Positions 44,738 to 54,019 are shown, counted from the stretch's first letter. The stretch: DNA of 64,000 bases from CAVYXF01 sp963772335 (GCA_963772335.1 CAVYXF010000003.1:682001-746000); one strand, 5' to 3'. Notes: a model not told the origin generated them from the letters alone. Numbers and translations: made by a program.

Positions 44738-44833
44738 GAAATCGTCTCTTTAAACTGCTTGTGAGTGATCGCTTAGATGGAGGCCTGAACAGCCCTTGTC
44801 GAGTTCAAGTCTGGCCCTTACACCAGTGCAACA

Positions 44834-45001
44834 AAAGCCCCCTCACCCGGCCGCCTTCGGCGTCCGCCCTCTCCCGCGAGGGGAGAGGGCACGCAGTGCC
44901 CGTGGTGAACGTCGGGCTTCGCATCCGCAGGGTTTTAGCCCTCTCCCCTCGCGGGAGAGGGCGGCGAGGTCCGCTAGGACCGAGCCGGGTGAGGGGGCTT
45001 T
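44834..45001. repeat. Long inverted repeat (AAAGCCCCCTCACCCGG family)
   Basis: AAAGCCCCCTCACCCGGCC at the left is inverted as GGCCGGGTGAGGGGGCTTT-like sequence at the right (44834-45001). Inside, CCTCTCCCGCGAGGGGAGAGG and its mirrored partner form a second pair. The outer arm also appears as a fragment at ~6728-6750, so it is a dispersed family. It could act as a transcription barrier downstream of pth. Confidence 0.7.
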
Positions 45002-45127
45002 GCCTCTCGTCGTACACAGCGCTCGATCGATGCAATCCTGCTTGGAGCACGACCAGATCGGATGAAACATCGGCTTTCATCTACGCTGTGTTCCATCCGC
45101 AATATCTCGGATAAATCACCCCGTCAC

Positions 45128-45988
45128 TCAACGCCGCGAGAACCATGCCTTCAGCTTTGCCGCGAGATTATCGCCAGGGGCGTTGGATGGTTTATATGCC
45201 GGCTTCTCCGGCCGCGCAGCTGAGGCCGTCTCGGCCCTTGCCGGCTCGGGTGCGGGCGGGGGCGCTGGAACCGGCCCGAGCGCCGGGGCCGCCGAGGCGG
45301 CCGCAATCGCCGCCTCTGGAATTGGCGCAGGCTTGGGAGCGGCGGCCGCTGCCGGTTTCGGCGCGGGGGCTTGCGCGGACGGGGCGGGCTTCTCCTCGCG
45401 CGCCGGCTTTGGCTCAGGCGCGGGACGGCTGGCGCGGGCGATCTCGTTCAGAAATTTGGCATCCTGCCCGGCAAGCAGATGCGGCGCGCCCTGCGCTATG
45501 GCGGCGAGGAGCGGCTCCAGCCACTGCTTGTCCTTCTTGGAGAAGTCGTGCAGCACATAGCTGACCACCGCCTCGCGGCTGCCCGGATGGCCGATGCCGA
45601 TCCGCGCCCGCTGGTAGTCGTTGCCGATATGTGCGGAGATCGATTTCAGCCCGTTATGACCGGCATGGCCGCCGCCGAACTTCACCCGCACCCGCCCCGG
45701 CTCGAGATCAAGCTCGTCGTGGAACACGATGACGTCGGCGGGGGAGACCTTATAGAAGCGGATCGCCTCGCCGACCGAGCGGCCGGACTCGTTCATGAAA
45801 GTCGTGGGCTTGAGGAGCAGACAGCGCTCGCGGCCGATATCGGCTTCGGCGGCCAAGCCCTGAAAGCGGCGCTTCCAGGGGCTGGCGCCATACTCAGCAG
45901 CAATTGCCTCGACCGCCATGAAGCCGACATTGTGCCGGTTGCTCTCGTATTTATCGCCCGGATTGCCCAGGCCAACCAGGATCTTCAT
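45128..45988 (-). CDS. pth: Peptidyl-tRNA hydrolase with a long Pro/Ala-rich C-terminal extension
   Basis: From the Met at 45988 this is a 286-residue protein; the Pth core is ~190. Core motifs are VGLGNPGDKYESNRHNVGFMAVE (with the catalytic His), KPTTFMNESGRS, FHDELDLEPGRVRVKFGGGHAGHNGLKS and RIGIGHPG. After residue ~190 comes about 95 residues of Pro/Ala/Lys/Glu repeats ending KLKAWFSRR. The enzyme frees peptides from dropped-off peptidyl-tRNA. The extension looks disordered and is not needed for the known chemistry. An upstream frame to 46051 lacks support. Confidence 0.92.
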   Translation of the reverse strand: MKILVGLGNPGDKYESNRHNVGFMAVEAIAAEYGASPWKRRFQGLAAEADIGRERCLLLKPTTFMNESGRSVGEAIRFYKVSPADVIVFHDELDLEPGRVRVKFGGGHAGHNGLKSISAHIGNDYQRARIGIGHPGSREAVVSYVLHDFSKKDKQWLEPLLAAIAQGAPHLLAGQDAKFLNEIARASRPAPEPKPAREEKPAPSAQAPAPKPAAAAAPKPAPIPEAAIAAASAAPALGPVPAPPPAPEPARAETASAARPEKPAYKPSNAPGDNLAAKLKAWFSRR

Positions 45989-46022
45989 CGGGTCCAGCTC
46001 ACTCCTTCGCCGGCGCGGCAGG

Positions 46023-46643
46023 CTACTCCGTGGATTCGGCCTCCTCGGCACCGCCCTCCGGCTCCTCCGGCCTCATCGCCGAAGAGCCGACGATCGTGGC
46101 AATGGTGAAATCACGGTCGGCGATGGTCGGCGTGACATTTGCCGGCAGCGTCACCGCCGAGATATGCACGGAATCGCCGATATCGAGACCGGTGAGGTTG
46201 ACCTCGACCGCCTCCGGGATCGCATCCGCCGGGCAGCTCAGCTCGATCTCGTGGCGGACGATATTGAGCACGCCGCCGCGCTTGAGGCCGGGACTTTCCG
46301 CCTCGCGGATGAAATGCACGGGAACCTCGACGTCGACGCGCGCGCCCTTGCTGATCCGCATGAAATCGACATGCACCGGGAAATCGCGCACCGGATGCAG
46401 CTGCACGTCCTTCGGGATCACCCGCACCTTGCGGCCATCCACGTCCAGCATGTAGACCGTGGAGAGGAAGTGCCCGGTCTGGACCTGCTTGAAGATCTGT
46501 TTATATTCCAGCGTCACATTCTGCGGCGGCTGGCTGTCGCCGTAAACAATCCCCGGAACGCGGCCCTCTTTGCGAATGACGCGATTGGCCGCCTTCCCGG
46601 TGCCTTCCCTGTTGCTGGCCTTCAGCTCGACCATTTCTGCCAT
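46023..46643 (-). CDS. rplY: 50S ribosomal protein L25/general stress protein Ctc
   Basis: This 206-residue long-form bL25 has an N-terminal L25 domain (LKASNREGTGKAANRVIRKE, PGIVYG, GRKVRVIPKDVQLHPVRDFP) and a C-terminal TL5 beta domain (VPVHFIREAESPGLKRGGVL to DRDFTIATIV), then an acidic tail. It binds 5S rRNA. It lies between prs and pth, the typical alphaproteobacterial order, 34 bases upstream of pth. Confidence 0.94.
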   Translation of the reverse strand: MAEMVELKASNREGTGKAANRVIRKEGRVPGIVYGDSQPPQNVTLEYKQIFKQVQTGHFLSTVYMLDVDGRKVRVIPKDVQLHPVRDFPVHVDFMRISKGARVDVEVPVHFIREAESPGLKRGGVLNIVRHEIELSCPADAIPEAVEVNLTGLDIGDSVHISAVTLPANVTPTIADRDFTIATIVGSSAMRPEEPEGGAEEAESTE

Positions 46644-46779
46644 GGGGTCATCTCCGGAATAACAAAACGGGCCCTAACAGGCCCATAGCGCAATGAGCGG
46701 TGAGCGCGGTGCTCCCGCAGCAATCTCGCTCGCTTTATAGAGGCAATGGATGAGAAACTCAATTGCCTCGGCAGGACTG

Positions 46780-47712
46780 TCAATCAAAAAGGCTCGAAAC
46801 CGACTCCTCATTGGCGGTGCGCTGAATTGCCTCGCCGATCAGCGGCGCAACCGTGAGAATGCCGATATTGGGCGTGGAGAGAGCCGCCTCGGTCGGACGG
46901 ATCGAGTTGGTGATCATCAGGCTTTTCAGCGCCGAGTTCTCGATACGCTCGGTCGCGCCCGGAGACAGCACGCCATGGGTAATGTAGGCGCAAACTTCCC
47001 GCGCGCCACGCTCCAGGAGGGCCGCTGCCGCATTCACCAGCGTGCCGCCGCTGTCCACCATGTCGTCGATGAGAATGCAGCTGCGCCCCGAAACATTGCC
47101 GATCACCGACATCACCTCGGATTCGCCAGGACGCTCGCGGCGCTTGTCGACAATGGCGATCGGCGCGCCGATGCGCTGTGCGACATTGCGCGCACGCACC
47201 ACACCGCCGACGTCGGGCGACACCACCGTCACATTGTTCTGGTCGAATTTCTCGTTGATCGCACGCACGATCACCGGCGCGGCGAATAGATTGTCGGTCG
47301 GGATGTCGAAGAAGCCCTGAATCTGGCCGGCATGGAGGTCAAGTGTCATCACCCGGTCGGCCCCGGAGCGCACAATCAGATTAGCGACCAGCTTGGCCGA
47401 GATCGGGGTGCGCGGGCCCACTTTCCGGTCCTGCCGTGCATAGCCGAAATAGGGGATCACGGCCGTGATGCGCCGGGCGGACGCCCGCTTCAGCGCGTCG
47501 TTGATGATCAGGAGCTCCATCAGATTGTCGTTGGCGGGAAATGAGGTGGACTGGATGACGAACAGATCCTGCCCGCGCACGTTCTCCTGAATCTCGACAA
47601 AGATTTCCATGTCCGCAAACCGCCTGACCATGCATTTCGTCAGCGGCGTGTTGAGATAGCCGGCAATGGCTTCGGCAAGCGGGCGATTGCTGTTGCCGGA
47701 GACGAGTTTCAT
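46780..47712 (-). CDS. prs: Ribose-phosphate pyrophosphokinase
   Basis: This 310-residue PRPP synthase has the flexible-loop sequence and RQDRKVGPRTPISAKLVANL, the PRPP-binding VVSPDVGGVVRARNVAQRI and CILIDDMVDSGGTLVNAA. It makes PRPP from ribose 5-phosphate and ATP for nucleotide, His and Trp synthesis. It is intact and the first gene of the prs-rplY-pth-ychF run. Confidence 0.95.
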   Translation of the reverse strand: MKLVSGNSNRPLAEAIAGYLNTPLTKCMVRRFADMEIFVEIQENVRGQDLFVIQSTSFPANDNLMELLIINDALKRASARRITAVIPYFGYARQDRKVGPRTPISAKLVANLIVRSGADRVMTLDLHAGQIQGFFDIPTDNLFAAPVIVRAINEKFDQNNVTVVSPDVGGVVRARNVAQRIGAPIAIVDKRRERPGESEVMSVIGNVSGRSCILIDDMVDSGGTLVNAAAALLERGAREVCAYITHGVLSPGATERIENSALKSLMITNSIRPTEAALSTPNIGILTVAPLIGEAIQRTANEESVSSLFD

Positions 47713-47804
47713 TGACGCGAAACCTTTATAAAAAGCGCAGTAAAACCCAAGCTATTGCTGGGTGGGTTTGGACAGAAGCAGAGTATCGCTCCTCCTCCAC
47801 ACAC

Positions 47805-47893
47805 AGCCGAAATCCCCGCAGATGCGCGGATCCAGTCTTTTCGCAGCATTTTCATATGCTTACTGGATACCCGTTTACACGGGGATTTCGGCT
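47805..47893. repeat. Palindromic intergenic repeat (AGCCGAAATCCCCG family)
   Basis: AGCCGAAATCCCCG at the left is exactly inverted as CGGGGATTTCGGCT at the right, 89 bp apart, with GGATCCAG and CTGGATAC inside. It is the best-preserved member of the family seen at 42320-42404. Confidence 0.7.
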
Positions 47894-47960
47894 ATGCCGG
47901 TGGCGCCTTTTTCCATCTGGAACCGATCAGGCTCTCGTCATCAGATAAGGTGTATTCCCA

Positions 47961-47996
47961 TAAAAGCGAACGGCCCGCTTGTAGCAGCGAGCCGTT
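47961..47996 (-). terminator. Terminator-like hairpin after the lipoprotein gene
   Basis: Arms 47969-47979 and 47986-47996 pair with one mismatch; on the minus strand the hairpin is followed by CGCTTTT. It lies 35 bases past the lipoprotein stop codon. The T run is short, so strength is uncertain. Confidence 0.5.
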
Positions 47997-48030
47997 GAGC
48001 TGTAAACCACAGGGACTGCCTGAAAAATCA

Positions 48031-49173
48031 TCAACCTGCCGGTTTTCCGATCAGCTTGGCGATACTCTTGGCGGCCTCGCCTGCGGCGAGATCGGCGATC
48101 TGCCCCCATGGCCCATCAAGCGAGCCCTGGGCCACCTTGTTGTGCTGCACGACAGCCTTGTCGAGGCGCTTGCCGCTTGGATCGAGCACGGTCCACTGAA
48201 TGGTGATCGGCTGCTGGCCATCGACGGCACCGCCCATCTCCACACTGCCTTTCACTGTATAGGCGTTGGTGCCGGCTGATCCTTCCGCAAGCTTGACGCC
48301 AGCCTGCTGCAGATGCTTGCGCATCGCCGAGGTCAGCGACTGGCCGCCGTCACCTGGCGCACCGCTCACCGCCGGCACAACCGCGACCGCAGGCACGGAA
48401 GCTGACGGCGAAGGCTGGGCCGTCTGCGCGGCAAGCACCGCTCCGGTGGCCGTGGGCCGCTCGCGCGCTGATGCCGCGACGGGCTGAGGCTTGGGAGCCG
48501 GCTCGGACTGGGCCGTGGCGGAGACCACAGGTGTGTCCGGCTTTTCGGCGGGCGCCGGCGCGGCCGCGGCAACCTTGACGGGCTCGACCGGCTTGGCCTG
48601 ATCGGCGCCGCTCGCCACAGGTACAGATTCGCCGGGTTCCGCCTTGGGCAGCCAGGCTGAAATCTCGTCGAGCGCTTTGGTGGCGACGCGCTGCATGGCG
48701 GCATCGTCGACAACCGCCCAGGGGTCACCGCCCTTCTTGCCCTCGATCAGCTCATCGCCCTGAATGCGCTTGCGCTTGTTGGTCTTGTCGCTGACGTCCC
48801 AGATGTAGGAAAGCTTAGTGCCCTTCGGATCGGGCGCGGCGACGAGATAACCGCGGATGGTATAGTCCGCATCCTTGGGCGGAACCACCGGGATGGATTT
48901 CTGTCCGGCCTGGGCCACTAAGAGCTCACTGAGCTTGGTCGAAACCTTTGCCGGGGCGCCGATTACCGGTGCGAATGCAACCGGCTTGGTTTGAATCTGC
49001 TGCGGCGCCAGTGCTGCCGTCGGGCCGGCGTCGCTGGTGATAGAGCCGGACGAACAGGCCGCCAACGTGAGGGCGAACAAGCCTCCGATCAGAGGCCCTG
49101 CGACACGTCTCGCTCCGCGGCGTGCCGTTTTAACGGATACGCGCGTCACTGGTGTTGCTCCTCTTCTTTTCAT
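48031..49173 (-). CDS. Pro/Ala-rich lipoprotein of unknown function
   Basis: From the Met at 49173 (preceded by GGGAGA) this is a 380-residue protein. It has a basic N-terminus and a lipobox (LFALTLAACSSG, Cys ~36), so it should be acylated by Lgt, whose gene lies in the same cluster. The first domain (VPPKDADYTIRGYLVAAPDP, SYIWDVSDKTNKRKRIQGDE) and the last (LTSAMRKHLQQAGVKLAEG, TIQWTVLDPSGKRLDKAVVQ) are related to each other and separated by a ~110-residue Pro/Ala/Val linker. This suggests a duplicated module on a flexible arm. I do not recognise a named family. Confidence 0.8.
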   Translation of the reverse strand: MKRRGATPVTRVSVKTARRGARRVAGPLIGGLFALTLAACSSGSITSDAGPTAALAPQQIQTKPVAFAPVIGAPAKVSTKLSELLVAQAGQKSIPVVPPKDADYTIRGYLVAAPDPKGTKLSYIWDVSDKTNKRKRIQGDELIEGKKGGDPWAVVDDAAMQRVATKALDEISAWLPKAEPGESVPVASGADQAKPVEPVKVAAAAPAPAEKPDTPVVSATAQSEPAPKPQPVAASARERPTATGAVLAAQTAQPSPSASVPAVAVVPAVSGAPGDGGQSLTSAMRKHLQQAGVKLAEGSAGTNAYTVKGSVEMGGAVDGQQPITIQWTVLDPSGKRLDKAVVQHNKVAQGSLDGPWGQIADLAAGEAAKSIAKLIGKPAG

Positions 49174-49343
49174 TATCTCCCGCGCCTCCATGCCCGCTGG
49201 GTTCTTCCCGCACGGCCATGTGCGCTGTCCCGATTCGAGTCCGTATCCGCAAACGGAAAGGGCGTCTAGACGCGCGCGCTGCGATCGCGGCAGCATCAAC
49301 AGCATCCCGGCGGAAAACAGCCCCGAAGACCCCCTTATCCACA

Positions 49344-50111
49344 TCACAGAATAACGATGGCGGAAATTTGACGACCATAATCAGGCTCATTTCGGTGCAC
49401 AGACCTGCGATAGCTAAAGAAATGCGATTCGGTCTTATAGGTACAGAGCGGCAGAATTTCGCTGTCGACGATGCCGGCCTGTTTAAGCCGCCGCAAACAA
49501 TAGCTGGGCAGATCGAATTGAACATGCAGCTCATCTTTGCCGGCCGCAAACAACTCCGCACTCTCCGGATCGTGATTCAGAAAGCGATCTTGGAAATCAC
49601 GCCCGACCTCATAGGCCGCCTGACTGATCGCCGGCCCGACCGCCGCGGTTATATTCTCGCGGCGCGCGCCAAGATTTTCCATAGCCTCGATCGCCGCCTC
49701 GATGATGCCGCAGAGCGCGCCCCGCCAGCCGGCATGGGCCGCTGCCACCACCTTCGCCTCGCGGTCGGCGAATAGCACCGGGGCGCAGTCCGCGGCGAGC
49801 GCGCCGACGGCGAGGCCGGGAATGCGGGTGGCGATGGCGTCGGCTTCCGGGTTGGCCTCGGCCGGCCAGGGTGTCTCCGCAATCAGCGCGCGGGCGCTGT
49901 GCACCTGGCGCACGGTGAGCAGCTTTTCGGGTTCTGCGCCCAAAGCCCTTGCAATGCGCGCCCGGTTCTCGCGGACGGCGGCCGGGGCGTCGCCCGAGCC
50001 GAGCCCGCAATTGAGCGAGGCGTAGATGCCCTGCGAAACGCCACCTTCCCTGGTGAAGAAGCCATGGCGGATGCCGGCGCCGTTCTCCCCGAGTAATCCG
50101 CTTTCGATCAT
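49344..50111 (-). CDS. pgeF: Peptidoglycan editing factor PgeF (laccase-like domain)
   Basis: This 255-residue YfiH/PgeF protein has VHSARALIAE, ADCAPVLFAD and AHAGWRGALCGIIEAAI, which carry the Cys/His metal ligands, then GPAISQAAYEVG and CTYKTESHFFSYRRS at the C-terminus. PgeF removes misincorporated amino acids from UDP-MurNAc precursors; older names call it a polyphenol oxidase. Its start overlaps the upstream MidA-like gene by four bases (ATGA), so they are co-translated. Confidence 0.92.
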   Translation of the reverse strand: MIESGLLGENGAGIRHGFFTREGGVSQGIYASLNCGLGSGDAPAAVRENRARIARALGAEPEKLLTVRQVHSARALIAETPWPAEANPEADAIATRIPGLAVGALAADCAPVLFADREAKVVAAAHAGWRGALCGIIEAAIEAMENLGARRENITAAVGPAISQAAYEVGRDFQDRFLNHDPESAELFAAGKDELHVQFDLPSYCLRRLKQAGIVDSEILPLCTYKTESHFFSYRRSVHRNEPDYGRQISAIVIL

Positions 50112-51220
50112 CCCTGCTCCTGTTGCCGATCGCCTTCCCCGCCCGCCATGCCGAACGGAGGCGGCGCTGGCAGGCCGGGACTGGTCAGCGCCATCGCCTT
50201 GAACAGCTCACCCATCTGATAGGGATCGATCAGCCGCGTTGCCCCGAGCACGAGTTTCATCCGCGCCGCCTCCTGGCGAGGCGCAGCCAAAAGCTTTCGC
50301 AGCCGCGTCTCGAGGCCCAGTGCCAGCAGGAATTCGCCCTGCGGCATCGGCCCCCAGCTGTTCAGGCCGCTTTGCTCGGCCATCCTCGCCAGCTCGGCGA
50401 AATTGACATGGGCGGAGAGATCGCTCTCACCCGGCGCGGCAAGCGGATCGACATAGTCGTGGCCGCGCACAGCCTGCAGCGTGTCGCCATGAGCGTCACG
50501 GCTGTAGCCGTAATCGACGATGAGCGCGGCCGTCGGGAAGTTGCACGCGCGCCGGCCGATCGCCTCGAGGACGGGGAGAGCCGAGGGGCGGGTCTCGAGG
50601 ATCTCGCCCTCCGCGGGCGCGGTCGCGATGGCCGACAGCTTAGGCGGTGGGACGGCATCGCCCGCAGCGAATATGGGTTGGCCAGCCTCGCCGAGGCGGA
50701 CGGTCCGCTCGCGCCAGGCGCCGCCGCTATAGACATATTGCGTGACTGGCAGGGCATCGAAGAACTCGTTGGCGATGATGACCGCCGGCGCATCGGGAAC
50801 CTCGGCCAGCGTCTCGTGCCAGACCGGTGCGAAGCCGCCGAAGATCGTGTCCCGCTGGCGCCCGCGCAGCCGCTCCGAGCGCTCGATGAGCTGCAGCTGC
50901 ATCGCATCCAGAAATTCGGGGAGGACGCGCAGGGCGCGCAACGCGTCCGTGATCAGCGTGCCCCGCCCCGGCCCCAGCTCGATGAGCTGGATGGGCGCCG
51001 GCTCACCCATCGACTGCCACACCGCCCCGGCCCAAAGACCGATCAGCTCGCCGAAGATCTGGCTGACCTCGGGCGCGGTGATGAAGTCACCGCTGCGGCC
51101 GATCGGATCGGCGGCGCGGTAATAGGCGTCCTCCCGCTCGGTCAGGCACCAGGCCATGAAATCCGCCACGGTGACCGGCCCGCGCGCCTCAAGGAGCTGC
51201 TTCAGACTGTGCTGCGTCAT
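50108..51220 (-). CDS. Class I SAM methyltransferase of the MidA/NDUFAF7 family
   Basis: This 370-residue protein opens MTQHSLKQLLEARGPVTVAD. It has DYYxxxPxxG-like substrate and FITAPEVSQIFGELIGLW motifs, a SAM-binding motif IELGPGRGTLITDALRAL and NEFFDALPVTQYVYSGG. Human NDUFAF7 dimethylates an Arg of complex I subunit NDUFS2; bacterial members are inferred to act similarly on NuoD-type proteins. It overlaps lgt by ~32 bases and pgeF by four. The three probably form one operon. Confidence 0.9.
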   Translation of the reverse strand: MTQHSLKQLLEARGPVTVADFMAWCLTEREDAYYRAADPIGRSGDFITAPEVSQIFGELIGLWAGAVWQSMGEPAPIQLIELGPGRGTLITDALRALRVLPEFLDAMQLQLIERSERLRGRQRDTIFGGFAPVWHETLAEVPDAPAVIIANEFFDALPVTQYVYSGGAWRERTVRLGEAGQPIFAAGDAVPPPKLSAIATAPAEGEILETRPSALPVLEAIGRRACNFPTAALIVDYGYSRDAHGDTLQAVRGHDYVDPLAAPGESDLSAHVNFAELARMAEQSGLNSWGPMPQGEFLLALGLETRLRKLLAAPRQEAARMKLVLGATRLIDPYQMGELFKAMALTSPGLPAPPPFGMAGGEGDRQQEQG

Positions 51221-52085
51221 GCCTTCTCGAAGGCGGAGTTGCTTGGGCCGCCACGGCCCCGCGGCGCAAGGCGGCGATGATGAAATATACCCCGAAAACG
51301 ATCATCGGCAGCGAATAGATCTGGCCTTCGGAGAAGTAGGGGGTGGTGAAGAACTGCCCATAATCCCATTCCTTGAAAAATTCGACGGTAATCCGCGCCA
51401 ACGCATAGCCGGTGAGGAACGCGCCGCCGACAAGGCCCGGCCTCATGAAGGCCAGCCGCTTATGGGTGAGATAGCGCAGCACGAGAAACAGCACGATGCC
51501 TTCGAGAAACGCCTCGTAAAGCTGGGTGGGATGACGCGGCCCCGGCAGATCGCCCGGCGAGAGCACGCGCAACGGGAAATCGACGGCCCAGGGCACATCC
51601 GAGAGCCGGCCATAGACCTCGCCATTGACGAAATTCGCAAGCCGCCCGAAGAAGAGGCCGATCGGCACTGCCGCGCAGGTGAGGTCGCCCAGCGAGAGCA
51701 CCGGCACGCCGTTCCAGCGCGCAAACAGCACAATCGCAACGCACACGCCAATCAGGCCGCCATGGAAGGCCATGCCGCCCTCCCACACCGAAAAGATGCG
51801 CCAGGGCTGATGGATGAAGAGGCTGGGCTCATAGAGCAGCACGAAGCCGAGCCGCCCGCCGACCACGACGCCGAGCGTCACCCAGAGCAGGTAGTCGTCG
51901 GCCTGCTCGGGCTTCATTGGCGGAGCGCCCGCCCAGAGCCGCTCATTGCGCAGCAGGCCGCGCATATAGAACCAGCCAAGCACCAGCCCCGCGAGATAGG
52001 CAAGGCCATACCAGCGCACATGCAAGGGGCCGAGCGCGATCGCGACGGGATCGATGCCGGGGAAAGGAATTGCCATCAACTCCAT
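51189..52085 (-). CDS. lgt: Prolipoprotein diacylglyceryl transferase
   Basis: This 298-residue inner-membrane protein has about seven hydrophobic segments and the Lgt motifs VRWYGLAYLAG, EGGMAFHGGLIGV, GRLANFVNGEVYGR (signature with Arg and Asn) and HPTQLYEAFLEGI. It transfers diacylglyceryl from phosphatidylglycerol to the lipobox Cys of prolipoproteins. The same cluster encodes a likely substrate lipoprotein (48031-49173). Confidence 0.95.
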   Translation of the reverse strand: MELMAIPFPGIDPVAIALGPLHVRWYGLAYLAGLVLGWFYMRGLLRNERLWAGAPPMKPEQADDYLLWVTLGVVVGGRLGFVLLYEPSLFIHQPWRIFSVWEGGMAFHGGLIGVCVAIVLFARWNGVPVLSLGDLTCAAVPIGLFFGRLANFVNGEVYGRLSDVPWAVDFPLRVLSPGDLPGPRHPTQLYEAFLEGIVLFLVLRYLTHKRLAFMRPGLVGGAFLTGYALARITVEFFKEWDYGQFFTTPYFSEGQIYSLPMIVFGVYFIIAALRRGAVAAQATPPSRRHDAAQSEAAP

Positions 52086-52137
52086 GGGGCTCTCCTCCTC
52101 TTGCTTCGCGCCGCCGGCAGTCGCCTCACCCGCGCTT

Positions 52138-52306
52138 CTCGTGTGGCGTCTCGCAATTGCCTTCCCCCCTTGCAGCGATCTCGGAAAGGCAATTGCGAGC
52201 CATAAGCCACACGAGGAACTTTGAGTTGGCTAGTGTCCCTTAAGTCTCCGAATTGCCTTGCAGAGCTTGCTGCAGGGGTGAAGGCAATTCGGAGACGGGA
52301 CACTAG
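52138..52306. repeat. Two-hairpin palindromic element, locus 1
   Basis: Hairpin X (52138-52215) has ends CTCGTGTGGC/GCCACACGAG and an inner arm CGCAATTGCCTT. Hairpin Y (52230-52306) has ends CTAGTGTCCC/GGGACACTAG and an inner arm CCGAATTGCCTT. They are 14 bases apart and lie just upstream of lgt. The same X-Y arrangement with different inner arms is at 60534-60694. Confidence 0.75.
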
Positions 52307-52515
52307 CAAGCGATGGTGGTCCAGCCAAGGCTTGATCCGCGATGCCGCGCGGACCAATATCAAAGCAATGTCGCCTTTCGAGGCTATCATGCACCGACGC
52401 ATTCACTGCGTTCATGCGCCAGTGCACGAACTCTTTATTTATGCATCGATTTTACCAAACTCCGGCTGGTGCCTCCGTTTGGATCGATGCACTAGCAGCG
52501 AAGGATCACCATTCC

Positions 52516-52785
52516 ATGACACAGACGACGAACCGCTTTTTCGACGAGATGGCCAAGCTGATGACCGATGCCGCGGGCGCCGCTCAAGGGTTTCGGCAGG
52601 ACGCCGAGACGATCTTCCGGTCGCAGGCTGAGAAGATCCTGCGCGACCTTCACGTCGTGCAGCGGGAGGAGTTCGAGGCGGTCAAAGCCATGGCTGCCAA
52701 GGCGCTGGAGGAGAATGAGCGCCTTGCCAAGCGCGTCGGCGAACTGGAGACGGCGCTCGCTGCGAAGCAGACCACGCTCCCGTAA
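52516..52785 (+). CDS. UbiK-like accessory factor (BMFP family)
   Basis: From the Met at 52516 this is an 89-residue protein. It is nearly all helix: MTQTTNRFFDEMAKLMTDAA, then a coiled coil (VQREEFEAVKAMAAKALEENERL). It matches the BMFP (Brucella membrane fusion protein)/UbiK family. UbiK helps ubiquinone biosynthesis proteins assemble under aerobic conditions. The frame extends upstream to 52342 without homology. Confidence 0.85.
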   Translation: MTQTTNRFFDEMAKLMTDAAGAAQGFRQDAETIFRSQAEKILRDLHVVQREEFEAVKAMAAKALEENERLAKRVGELETALAAKQTTLP

Positions 52786-52963
52786 AGCCGCTGATGGGCT
52801 GCTGCACCTAACGCACGGGCGTGCTCGGGCGGATAGGTTTGCCCCAAACCTGCGCCAAACCCAACGCGGCAGGGGTAGCCATCGCAGTGGGAGATAAGAT
52901 GCCAATTGCGCTTATGAAGGCCAGGATATCCGGCTATTCCATGAACCGTTCAGGAGCGTCCTC

Positions 52964-53422
52964 ATGCAAGCAGCTTGGCATCCGTTACGGCACATCAGGG
53001 CGAAAGGGGATGTCTCGAAACTGACGCTCACCTCCCTGGCTGCGGGCCTGGCAGGTCTTTTGATCCTCGCATCCACCGGGCTCGGCGCGGCAGAGTGCTG
53101 TGATCTGAACAGCCCGTTTCGGGAGGGCGAAGGCTGGGCCGATAAGCCCGCCACTTGCGAGGACATCGCCTATTGGGCCGAGCGCGCTCCTGCAACCAGC
53201 GCCCGCTTTAGCCTGGCCATCAGAGGCAAGCTTTCGGCCGTGAAATCGGACAGTGCGCTTACCTATCTCGTGATGTGCGATGCGCCGGGCTTGCAGGTGA
53301 TCTGCGTGACCTATGAGACGAACGGCATGAGCGCCGGCGATGTGGTCGAATTTGGCGGAGGCTTTCAGCGCACCAGCGACAAGCAAATCCTGATGGACCC
53401 CTGCCTGGCTTCGCGGGAGTGA
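52964..53422 (+). CDS. Small secreted hypothetical protein
   Basis: This 152-residue protein has a signal peptide (basic start, then LTSLAAGLAGLLILASTGLGA) and a mature part with four or five Cys residues: CCDLNSPFREGEGW, CEDIAYWAERAP and MCDAPGLQVICVTYE. A spaced disulfide pattern suggests a stable periplasmic or secreted protein. No named family is recognised. It follows the UbiK-like gene by ~180 bases. Confidence 0.6.
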   Translation: MQAAWHPLRHIRAKGDVSKLTLTSLAAGLAGLLILASTGLGAAECCDLNSPFREGEGWADKPATCEDIAYWAERAPATSARFSLAIRGKLSAVKSDSALTYLVMCDAPGLQVICVTYETNGMSAGDVVEFGGGFQRTSDKQILMDPCLASRE

Positions 53423-53689
53423 GGTCGGCGGGGTCGGCGGGCCATTGTTTTAGTCGTATGGCCGTTCGCGCCTCGAAGGCGACTGCGGCCACGAGTCCGC
53501 TCATGATGAATAGCGAGCTTCGGACTCATAGATACGTATGTGAGAACTCAAAGGGCTCCGTGCTCTCACTTCAGGCTGCCTAGGTCGGTCAACAGCGGCC
53601 CGCACGTATACGATTTTCCTGCTTGTTGTATTGAGATATTCATCAGGATGGCAATTATTGATTTAATCTTCAACTCCCTCCAACGACCA

Positions 53690-53878
53690 TCAATTAATCA
53701 AATAAATGAGTATCCCAAAAATCAATGCAGCTACAATAGCTGGAATAAGAGAGGGGATATATGGTTTGATATTATCTGCTGGAATGCTCGCGCGGGGAAT
53801 GATATTGTGACTTTCATTCTCCGGCCGCTTGAATTCATGCAGGACTTGGACAGTCGAGTTTTCTTCATAATTTGGCAT
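53690..53878 (-). CDS. Putative small single-pass membrane protein
   Basis: This 62-residue frame has a polar N-terminus (MPNYEENSTVQVLHEFKRPE) and a C-terminal hydrophobic helix (IPSLIPAIVAALIFGILIYL), consistent with a tail-anchored or small membrane protein. No good ribosome binding site precedes it, and no homologue is recalled. Treat as tentative. Confidence 0.35.
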   Translation of the reverse strand: MPNYEENSTVQVLHEFKRPENESHNIIPRASIPADNIKPYIPSLIPAIVAALIFGILIYLIN

Positions 53879-54019
53879 GCTTGCATGTAGGGTTACCGTG
53901 GGGGAATATCAATAATATTTTAGCTCCGTATTTGCCATTTACATGATCTCTTCCCTTCGTTGGCTCCGCGCCTGTTGATCGGGTGCGTGTTCTAATTACC
54001 TCTCACCGAGACGGTTGCC

